Below, one piece after another: positions 7,605-12,717 of a DNA stretch of 12,717 nucleotides. The notes under the pieces were generated by a model. The model saw only the letters and a program-made list of their open reading frames with translations. It was not told the origin of the DNA and did no database searches. The stretch comes from Methanomicrobia archaeon (GTDB taxonomy: Archaea > Methanobacteriota_B > Thermococci > Methanofastidiosales > B48-G16): contig JAGLWR010000021.1 in the NCBI GenBank assembly GCA_023133315.1, forward strand, positions 1 to 12,717, read 5' to 3'. Both the position numbers and the translations under genes were made by a program. The stretch's first letter is position 1. Every line of letters starts with the position of its first letter.

Positions 7605-7645
7605 GTATATAATATAAAAAACTATCTAACAAATTACTATAGGTG
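7605..7645. promoter_or_regulatory. Shared promoter region of hypCD and the aminotransferase gene
   Basis: The 60-bp divergent gap contains the AT block TATATAATATAAAA (7607-7620). On the minus strand TTTTATAT (complement of 7612-7619) lies about 25 nt before the hypC ATG, implying a leaderless hypC. On the plus strand the same block would start transcription at about 7636-7641, just before AGGTG (7640-7644), a possible Shine-Dalgarno for the ATG at 7651. Overlapping boxes would make the two promoters compete or be co-controlled; this is inference. Confidence 0.5.
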
Positions 7646-7650
7646 TTATT

Positions 7651-8820
7651 ATGAAACCTGCAAAAAGAACAGCGAATATTGAATACGCTATAAGGGATGT
7701 TATTCTTCCAGCAAGAGAGCTAGAAAAGAAGGGAATTGAAATTCTAAAACTCAACATAGGAGATCCAGATAAATTCGATTTCGATACGCCAGAGCATATG
7801 AAAATGGCAGTGATCGATGAGATGAAAAAGTTTAATGGATATGGAGATTCTGAAGGTCTTCTTGAATTAAGAGAAGCAATAGTTCAGAGAGAAAAAAAGA
7901 AAAATAACCTCGAGATAAGTGTTAACGATATTGTTATAACCAATGGAGTCACTGAATCACTCCAAATGCTTTTTGGAGCGTTATTGGACCCAGGAGATGA
8001 GATTTTGATTCCCGGCCCGACATATCCTCCTTATATTGCACTGACAAAATTTTTCGATGCCGTACCCGTTCCTTATAGAACAATAGAAGAGGAAAACTGG
8101 GCCCCAGATTTAGATGACATGAAGAAAAAAATAAATGAAAAGACAAAAGCCGTAGTTGTTATAAATCCAAACAATCCGACAGGCGCGTTATATGATAAAA
8201 AAACGCTACAAAAGATCGGAGATCTTGTAGCCGAACATGATATTATTTTTATCTCTGATGAAATTTATGACATGATCACGTATGAAAAAAAACACCACTC
8301 TCCCTCATTTATGAATGATATACCATTGGTAATATTCAACGGTATCTCCAAGGTTTATCTCTCTCCAGGATGGAGAGTAGGATGGACAATATTCAGGGAT
8401 CACAATGAAATCCTTAGCGAAATTAAAGAAGCATACTTAAAACAGGCAAGAGTAAGGATATGTTCAAATATCCTTACACAGAAAGGTGCGGCGGCTGCAT
8501 TAAACGGTCCGCAGGATCATATAAAAGAAGTTGTGGCGAAGTTACGAGAAAGGAGAGATTATATCCATAAGAGATTGAATGATATAGACGGGATCTCAAC
8601 GCAAAAACCTGGTGGGGCATTCTATATATTTCCAAAGATAGATGGAGACGACAAAAAGTTCGTTCTCGATGTCCTAAATAAAGCGCATGTGCTTTTTGTT
8701 CATGGCTCAGGATTTTGTCCTGTCTATGGAAAAGGACACTTCAGATCTGTCTTTCTGCCCCCTATAGAAACAATAGAAAGAGCCATGGATGCTCTGGAAA
8801 CATTTATGAAGGAAAGATAA
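7651..8820 (+). CDS. Class I/II PLP aminotransferase, probable alanine aminotransferase
   Basis: The protein probably interconverts pyruvate plus glutamate and alanine plus 2-oxoglutarate. It is a fold-type I aminotransferase of 389 residues with intact PLP-site landmarks: YGDSEGLLELREAI (64-77), PGPTYPPY (121-128), NPNNPTGA (172-179), ISDEIYD (201-207, D203 and Y206) and the Schiff-base K234 in NGISKVY, followed by GWRVGW, then GGAFYIFPKI. The start (SVEYAIRDVVLPARELEKK-like) and the whole body closely resemble, from memory, the alanine aminotransferase of Pyrococcus furiosus. Substrate choice is still inference; aspartate or aromatic specificity is less likely. It starts at ATG 7651 and is divergent from hypC with a 60-bp gap. 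In fermentative archaea alanine formation is an alternative reductant sink to H2, a possible reason for the pairing. Confidence 0.9.
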   Translation: MKPAKRTANIEYAIRDVILPARELEKKGIEILKLNIGDPDKFDFDTPEHMKMAVIDEMKKFNGYGDSEGLLELREAIVQREKKKNNLEISVNDIVITNGVTESLQMLFGALLDPGDEILIPGPTYPPYIALTKFFDAVPVPYRTIEEENWAPDLDDMKKKINEKTKAVVVINPNNPTGALYDKKTLQKIGDLVAEHDIIFISDEIYDMITYEKKHHSPSFMNDIPLVIFNGISKVYLSPGWRVGWTIFRDHNEILSEIKEAYLKQARVRICSNILTQKGAAAALNGPQDHIKEVVAKLRERRDYIHKRLNDIDGISTQKPGGAFYIFPKIDGDDKKFVLDVLNKAHVLFVHGSGFCPVYGKGHFRSVFLPPIETIERAMDALETFMKER

Positions 8821-8854
8821 GTTTTCATATAACTAATTCCATACCTACTAAATA

Positions 8855-8869
8855 GAAAAGTTTTTAAAT
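8855..8869 (+). promoter_or_regulatory. BRE/TATA promoter of candidate small RNA
   Basis: GAAAAGTTTTTAAAT matches the BRE/TATA form seen before hypE (AAAAGTTTATATA). The TATA centre at about 8865 predicts transcription start near 8890-8891, exactly where the base-paired element downstream begins. No protein gene on this strand starts at that point. Confidence 0.5.
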
Positions 8870-8890
8870 GATGAATGTCTTAATATACAT

Positions 8891-8963
8891 AAGGAGGTCA
8901 GGGGGCAAACAGCTCTTCTGTTCACCACCTCCCACACCCCCACTCCCTGACCTTCTCACTTTT
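8891..8963 (+). ncRNA. Candidate structured small RNA with anti-SD-like C-rich loop
   Basis: The stretch is GC-rich in an AT-rich intergenic region. Bases 8892-8905 (AGGAGGTCAGGGGG) pair with 8943-8956 in a 14-bp closing stem that includes two G-U pairs. Inside, AACAG (8908-8912) pairs with CTGTT (8918-8922) around a five-base loop, leaving 8923-8942 as a single-stranded C-rich segment with CACCTCC (8926-8932... within ACCACCTCCC). A U-run (8960-8963) follows the stem and could end transcription. A well-spaced TATA precedes it. No known RNA family was recognised; it is not a tRNA, and box H/ACA or C/D features are not convincing. Expression is unproven. Confidence 0.5.
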
Positions 8964-8994
8964 GTTAAAGGAGTTTATGAGAACTTTCTTTAAC
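8964..8994. repeat. AT-rich stem-loop after the candidate small RNA
   Basis: GTTAAAG (8964-8970) pairs with CTTTAAC (8988-8994), and AGTT (8972-8975) with AACT (8982-8985) inside, giving a bulged hairpin. It could stabilise or end transcripts from either side, or be the 3' part of the small RNA. Function is unknown. Confidence 0.3.
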
Positions 8995-9066
8995 TATCCA
9001 ATTAATAATCAACAGATATATATTAACTTTCTCCCTAGCTTAAAGATCAACAATGGAGCTAAAATC

Positions 9067-9080
9067 AAAAAATGTTTTTT
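9067..9080. terminator. Possible U-run terminators downstream of proS and of the plus-strand small RNA region
   Basis: Read on the minus strand, six consecutive T (complement of 9067-9072) lie about 30 bases past the proS stop, as expected of archaeal U-tract termination. Directly beside it, six T on the plus strand (9075-9080) could stop transcripts from the left. No stem is needed in archaea, so support is compositional only. Confidence 0.3.
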
Positions 9081-9101
9081 AATTAAAAGAAAAGAATATA
9101 A

Positions 9102-10535
9102 TTAGTAGTGTTTAGCAAAATAAATATTTTTTTTGGCTTTTTTTCCGCATACTACGCATTTTCCATCCTCAAAGTTTTTGAAAGGGATACACGAAGAGGT
9201 GGCGCCTGTGTCTTCTTTGATCTTTTCTTCACATTCTACAGAGCAACAGAATTTTAATTTAACCATTTTTCTCTCTTCTATAGCTTTTTTTAGATCCGTA
9301 TATGAGTTTACATCTACGATATTCTCTTCAAGGAGTTTTTTGGCTTTTTTATATAAATTTTTTTGAATGGAATCCAATGTAGTTTCTATCTCCTCCAAAA
9401 TTTTTTCTGATTTTATTGCCTTCTTTTCTCTCGCGTCTCTCCTTACAAGAATAACCTGTTCTTTCTGGATATCTCTTGGACCTATTTCTATCCTTATAGG
9501 TACACCTTTCAGTTCCCAATGGTTAAATTTGTACCCTGCCGTATATTCTTCTCTATCATCCAGGATAACTGAATATTTTTTATCTATGGCCTGTTTTATC
9601 TCGTTGGCTTTTTCTAAAACAGTTCTTTTCTCTTTTTCAAAGATTATAGGCACTATAACTACCTTTATTGGGGCCACATTTGGAGGGAGGACAAGTCCTT
9701 TATCATCCCCATGTATCATTACTAACGCAGCAACGCTTCGCGTCGTCAATCCCCAAGATGTCTGCCACACATATTTCTTTTTCTCGTCTTTGTCTATATA
9801 TGTTATATCAAAGACCTTTGCAAAGTTTTGACCGAGATTGTGTGACGTGCCTCCCTGTATTGCTCTTCCATCAGGCATTAAAGCCTCTACAGTCGTAGTA
9901 TACAGTGCTCCTGCAAATTTCTCTTTTTCAGTCTTGTACCCCGGTATCACAGGTATTGCTAGTAAATCCTCGTAAACTTCTCTGTATATATCCAAGATCT
10001 TCAAAACTTCTTCGTCCGCTTCTTCTTTCGTTCTGTGGCACGTGTGCCCCTCCTGCCACAAAAATTCTCTCGTCCTCATGAAGAGTTTTGTCATCTTTGT
10101 TTCCCATCTTACAATGTTTGCCCATTGATTGATGAGAAGAGGGAGATCTCTGTAACTTCTTATCCACTGCGAATACATGTAGTTTATGATAGTCTCAGAA
10201 GTTGGTCGTATTGCCAGTTTTTCACTCAATTTTTTATCTCCTCCGTGCGTTACCCATGCAACTTCAGGAGAAAAGCCTTCAACGTGCTCAGCTTCTTTTT
10301 TAAAGAATGTTTCAGGTATAAAAAGTGGAAAATATGCGTTTTCATGTCCCGTTTCCTTTATTCTTCTGTCTAAAAATCCCTGGATATTCTCCCAGATCGC
10401 GTATCCATATGGTCTTATAACCATGCATCCCTTCACAGGCGAGAAATCCGCTAGCTCCGCTTTTAAAATCACTTGATTGTACCATTCTGAAAAATTTTCA
10501 GATTTTTTTATTGTTATTCCATCATCTTCCGCCAT
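9102..10535 (-). CDS. proS: Prolyl-tRNA synthetase, archaeal/eukaryotic type
   Basis: ProRS charges tRNA-Pro with proline in the cytoplasm. The 477-residue protein is the archaeal/eukaryotic class IIa form without the bacterial inserted editing domain. Domains in order: catalytic core from about 15 to 280 with motif 1 near VIRPYGYAIWENIQ (39-52), RPTSE (110-114) that contacts proline, motif 2 around RTREFLWQEGHT (154-165), and motif 3 near TTRSVAALVMIHGDDKGL; an anticodon-binding domain (about 285-385, beginning PIKVVIVPI); and a C-terminal zinc-binding-type domain with several cysteines (KFCCSVEC, CVVCGKK) ending in the conserved tyrosine FAKHY. The start ATG 10535 has a strong Shine-Dalgarno, AGGAGGGT (complement of 10541-10548), seven bases upstream. 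It appears to be transcribed alone. Confidence 0.97.
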   Translation of the reverse strand: MAEDDGITIKKSENFSEWYNQVILKAELADFSPVKGCMVIRPYGYAIWENIQGFLDRRIKETGHENAYFPLFIPETFFKKEAEHVEGFSPEVAWVTHGGDKKLSEKLAIRPTSETIINYMYSQWIRSYRDLPLLINQWANIVRWETKMTKLFMRTREFLWQEGHTCHRTKEEADEEVLKILDIYREVYEDLLAIPVIPGYKTEKEKFAGALYTTTVEALMPDGRAIQGGTSHNLGQNFAKVFDITYIDKDEKKKYVWQTSWGLTTRSVAALVMIHGDDKGLVLPPNVAPIKVVIVPIIFEKEKRTVLEKANEIKQAIDKKYSVILDDREEYTAGYKFNHWELKGVPIRIEIGPRDIQKEQVILVRRDAREKKAIKSEKILEEIETTLDSIQKNLYKKAKKLLEENIVDVNSYTDLKKAIEERKMVKLKFCCSVECEEKIKEDTGATSSCIPFKNFEDGKCVVCGKKAKKNIYFAKHY

Positions 10536-10540
10536 GAGCT

Positions 10541-10594
10541 ACCCTCCTAAAAATTCTTTCTGTGATAACAGTAAGACTAAGATAAGTTTTTAAA
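10541..10594 (-). promoter_or_regulatory. proS promoter and Shine-Dalgarno
   Basis: AGGAGGGT (complement of 10541-10548) is the ribosome site that fixes the proS start. Upstream on the same strand, TTTAAAAA (complement of 10587-10594) is a TATA-like box that would start transcription near 10565, leaving a leader of about 30 nt. The box is nearly palindromic; read on the plus strand it is AAGTTTTTAAA and could equally drive rightward transcription into the structured repeats from about 10615. Confidence 0.4.
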
Positions 10595-10657
10595 GAACAG
10601 TTTTTAACATGGAAATGAATCACTTCTTTCAGTCATGACTCTAAATTTTTTTAGAAA

Positions 10658-10727
10658 CTTTAAAAACGTTTCGGTTGCACTGCGAACCCAGTGCACGCGT
10701 TAAGCGACATTCAGCTTCGCTGAAGTC
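10658..10727. repeat. Structured tandem element, unit 1
   Basis: The unit begins with CTTTAAAAA, then GCACTGCGAACCC (10677-10689), then a hairpin block at 10705-10727 whose core is TTCAGC-TTC-GCTGAA with outer GAC/GTC pairing past a bulged A. TGCACTG (10676-10682) also pairs with CAGTGCA (10689-10695). A short CGC-GTTAA-GCG stem sits between. The same order of blocks recurs in unit 2. Confidence 0.6.
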
Positions 10728-10734
10728 CCTAATT

Positions 10735-10827
10735 CTTTAAAAAGAAAATGCACTGCAAACCCGCAACACAAAAGATGTAGGCTTTGCCTACATCGAAGTG
10801 TTGACGACATTCAGCTTCGCTGAAGTC
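10735..10827. repeat. Structured tandem element, unit 2
   Basis: The blocks are CTTTAAAAA (10735-10743), GCACTGCAAACCC (10750-10762, one base different from unit 1) and a 23-base hairpin block (10805-10827) identical to 10705-10727 and exactly 100 bp from it. Between them is a different, strong stem-loop: CAACAC (10764-10769) pairs with GTGTTG (10798-10803), and inside it GATGTAGGC (10774-10782) pairs perfectly with GCCTACATC (10786-10794) around TTT. The unit is 23 nt longer than unit 1. It could be a small RNA, a dispersed palindromic repeat or a binding array. Confidence 0.6.
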
Positions 10828-11005
10828 ACCACCCATAAGAACTCTTTTACTCCTCCCAAACACAGCATTTTATAGGGTGCCATTCACACTTTGGTATTTG
10901 GAACTCCAGGGTGCTTTGCGGGGCAAAAGATTATTAAGATGTTTAGGTTTAAATGAAAATGTGTTCATCTTCCTATATGTAGTAAATTAAGAAAAAAAGT
11001 GATTG

Positions 11006-11740
11006 ATGATGATAAAAAATGGGCTTCATGATTTAAAACAATTCCTGTTAGGTTCCAAAAAGAGGATCTTATTCAGTATTTGGTTACTTGTTATTATATT
11101 CATCTGTCTAATGTGGGTAATTGGTGAAAATGTGAATGATCGAACAGTGAGCATTTCAACTTTGTTTTCTGGTCTGAGTACTTTCGTATTTTGGTGTTAT
11201 CGTAAGAAGATTGCCTCTATAATCAAAAGATGGAATGCAACGCCCAGAACAAAATTTATTCTAATCGGCAGTTTTGGTGCCGTATGGGTTGAGTTTATTT
11301 TCTGGGTCTTTGAAAAAATTTTTGGTGCCGTTGGAGTTGCAGCCAGTCCAAACTTCATACTTGATTTAATAGCCACTATGCCCTGGTATATCCTCATGAT
11401 TGTTTTGCTATGGAGAATTGAAACTAGATATAAATATACATTTACAGAATTGCTTCTTCTGGGTGGCGTTTATGAATTAGGAGCAGACGGTTTTATCGGA
11501 TCATTTTTAGGAGGAACACTTTCTTTGGGTACAATACCACCGATCCTTTTTCTTATTCCATTGTTTGTCGTCGTATACTCATTCATGATCTTACCATGTA
11601 GCAGCCTTCTCGAGGAAGAAATCGATGGGATACGACAAGAGAAAGTCACGAAAAGAAGAATAAACAAATATATTTATGGTCTTCTTCCGTTAATCGGCTT
11701 GATACCCTATTTTATTCTCGGAATTCTAACTCTGATATGA
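11006..11740 (+). CDS. Polytopic membrane protein of unknown function
   Basis: I do not recognise this family. The 244-residue product shows about seven hydrophobic segments, near residues 21-40, 48-63, 84-106, 117-136, 147-170, 174-198 and 223-244, so it is probably an integral membrane protein. Short charged loops separate them: CYRKKIASIIKRW after the second, and an acidic/basic stretch LLEEEIDGIRQEKVTKRR before the last. A conserved-looking ELLLLGGVYELGADGF segment contains acidic and glycine residues within the membrane region. There is no signal peptide cleavage site, cofactor motif or transporter signature that I can name. Start: ATG 11006 or 11009 are equally good, and a TTG at 11003 is possible; GTGAT (10999-11003) is a weak ribosome site. 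It stands alone, 96 bp from the convergent regulator gene; nothing is evident in that gap. Confidence 0.75.
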   Translation: MMIKNGLHDLKQFLLGSKKRILFSIWLLVIIFICLMWVIGENVNDRTVSISTLFSGLSTFVFWCYRKKIASIIKRWNATPRTKFILIGSFGAVWVEFIFWVFEKIFGAVGVAASPNFILDLIATMPWYILMIVLLWRIETRYKYTFTELLLLGGVYELGADGFIGSFLGGTLSLGTIPPILFLIPLFVVVYSFMILPCSSLLEEEIDGIRQEKVTKRRINKYIYGLLPLIGLIPYFILGILTLI

Positions 11741-11836
11741 TAAGAATAAGCATTGCGATTGGAAGACGTTTAGTAGATAGTGATACGGTTTCACTCATCC
11801 AAATCGGCTATGCCAACTTCTTTTATCCACAAGACA

Positions 11837-12717
11837 TTACATCCCAGTAACCTTTTCATTAATCTCCTTTACTTTTCCCACAGCTTCAATAGCTGTTTCC
11901 CCAAGTACGTAGATACACGGTTCAATTCCAAAAGCGCCCGGGTCTACAATGCAGTCTTCTCCCCTATACTCCTCTTCTATCATTTTTTTCAATTCTTCTT
12001 CTTTATTCGTTTTTCTTTTTATATAAAAAACGCTGAAAAGACTCTCAAGTACTTCTTTAAAATTCTTATCGTATCTTAAATTCAAAACAGCTCTTTTTTT
12101 AGGATATTTTTTCATAACACTGAAAAGAATTCCTGACGTATGCTTGGAGGCTCCGAACTCTGGATCAGAAACTCTTTTAAGTTTTCCTTTAATCTCGATC
12201 AATCTTCCTGGAAAAGCTGCAATCTCTAAGTAGCTTTTAGGGTTCTTTACAGCCATGGCAATATTGATCCTTACCTCGGGAACCAGTGGTCCGAGGTCCA
12301 TCTTCTCTAAAAGCTCCGCAGCCTTTTCTATATTTTTTGTTACTTCATTCCTTTCATAGAAATTTTTTGTGTAGAGATTTAAACAGACATTGCAGTTTGG
12401 TATATGATGGAGTTTGCAGAGTTCTTTATTTTTCCGCAACTCGAAGCAAGTTGTGCACAAAAATTCCAGTATCTCTTCCTCTGAAAGTTTTTCGTTCAGA
12501 GCAAAAGCCAGTTTTTTAGCTATCTTTTCGCTTATTTTTAAAATTTTTTCATCAAAAACTCTTTCTTCTTTTAAATATTTGCTCACCATGGATTGACTGA
12601 CGTTCAATCCTTTCGCTATTTCTTTCTGTGTTTTTCCATATTGTACAGATAAACTCTTAGCCACCAGTATTTTTACTACTGGAAAGATCTCCTCAATTAG
12701 TAAATAGCACGGCGGCT
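11837..12717 (-). CDS. HTH-ThiN fused transcriptional regulator (ThiR-like), N-terminus cut by window edge
   Basis: This is a predicted DNA-binding regulator with a C-terminal thiamine-phosphate-synthase-like (ThiN) domain that senses a ligand; archaeal proteins of this architecture (ThiR) repress thiamine genes. 292 residues are visible. The frame stays open to the window edge, beginning PPCYLLIEEIFPVVKILVAK, which matches the usual start of this family, so the GTG at 12664 is internal. Then come the helix-turn-helix (about 27-50, TQKEIAKGLNVSQSMVSKYL), a cysteine cluster C87-x2-C90-x9-C100-x7-C108-x2-C111 that may bind metal, and the ThiN domain (about 129-292, with LVPEVRINIAMA, FPGRLIEI, FGASKHTS, LNLRYD and DPGAFGIEPCIYVLG). 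It converges on the membrane-protein gene. No thiamine gene is in the window, so its target is unknown. Confidence 0.88.
   Translation of the reverse strand, partial: PPCYLLIEEIFPVVKILVAKSLSVQYGKTQKEIAKGLNVSQSMVSKYLKEERVFDEKILKISEKIAKKLAFALNEKLSEEEILEFLCTTCFELRKNKELCKLHHIPNCNVCLNLYTKNFYERNEVTKNIEKAAELLEKMDLGPLVPEVRINIAMAVKNPKSYLEIAAFPGRLIEIKGKLKRVSDPEFGASKHTSGILFSVMKKYPKKRAVLNLRYDKNFKEVLESLFSVFYIKRKTNKEEELKKMIEEEYRGEDCIVDPGAFGIEPCIYVLGETAIEAVGKVKEINEKVTGM

Larger units (their letters stand above)
10536..11002. other. 467-bp intergenic region with structured repeats, no protein gene seen
   Basis: It lies between the divergent proS and membrane-protein genes. From left to right: the proS leader and TATA-like boxes (to about 10608), a small hairpin TCTAAA/TTTAGA (10640-10655), two tandem structured units (10658-10827, listed separately), then about 120 bp with no structure that I can support, and finally AT-rich sequence with TATA-like candidates (TTTAAAT 10948-10954, CTATATG 10973-10979) for the membrane-protein gene. 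The middle is clearly more GC-rich than its surroundings. Confidence 0.6.

Noticed and set aside
7591..7632. Longer HypC start at 7632
   Set aside because: It would remove the N-terminal Met-Cys that HypC needs, and it reads through the TATA region.
8868..8950. Box C/D guide RNA suggested by ATGATGA (8868-8874) and CTGA (8947-8950)
   Set aside because: The boxes are too far apart, no D'/C' pair is visible, the C box overlaps the TATA element, and the CTGA is buried in the long stem.
8977..9105. 42-codon plus-strand ORF after AAAGGAG
   Set aside because: The spacing to the ATG is only three bases, the product is low-complexity and lacks recognisable features, and its start lies inside a hairpin; chance is more likely.
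10705..10827. CRISPR array
   Set aside because: There are only two copies of the 23-base block with a 77-base interval, and other constant blocks lie inside that interval; this is not repeat-spacer architecture and no cas genes are nearby.
11780..12079. Plus-strand 99-codon frame near 11780-12079
   Set aside because: It runs antisense to the ThiN domain of the regulator and has Phe/Ser-rich shadow composition.

Overview
The window looks archaeal and probably euryarchaeal. Evidence: BRE/TATA-type promoters (for example AAAAGTTTATATA) placed so that some genes would be leaderless, an archaeal/eukaryotic-type prolyl-tRNA synthetase, an HTH-ThiN thiamine-type regulator, an alanine aminotransferase of the Thermococcus/Pyrococcus kind, and a group 4 [NiFe] hydrogenase. 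The DNA is AT-rich, with short 4-8 nt overlaps inside operons. I cannot name the species.

Positions 1-7590 are a nearly self-contained hydrogenase locus. On the left edge a partial hycI (minus strand, running off the window) is divergent from hypE. Next on the plus strand come four tightly overlapping genes for a hydrogenase catalytic module: small subunit, 30 kDa NuoC-like subunit, large subunit and 2x[4Fe-4S] polyferredoxin. hypF follows. Converging on hypF from the right are hypC and hypD (minus strand). HypC, D, E and F make and insert the Fe(CN)2CO cofactor, and HycI would remove the 30-residue tail seen on the large subunit. HypA and HypB (nickel insertion) are not here. No membrane or antiporter subunit of the usual Ech/Mbh type is found between or beside the core genes, which is the most unusual feature of the cluster.

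A shared 60-bp promoter region separates hypCD from a divergent alanine-type aminotransferase (7651-8820). The gap between it and proS (minus strand, 9102-10535) holds a strong candidate small RNA at about 8891-8963: a BRE/TATA at the right distance, a long closing stem, an inner hairpin and an exposed C-rich loop containing CACCUCC, which resembles the anti-Shine-Dalgarno end of 16S rRNA.

The 467-bp gap upstream of proS (10536-11002) contains two imperfect tandem copies of a structured element (10658-10727 and 10735-10827). They share a 23-nt hairpin block exactly 100 bp apart and differ in the stem-loop between the constant blocks. To the right lie an unrecognised membrane protein with about seven hydrophobic segments (11006-11740) and, converging on it, a 5'-truncated HTH/Cys-cluster/ThiN regulator whose reading frame continues past the right edge.
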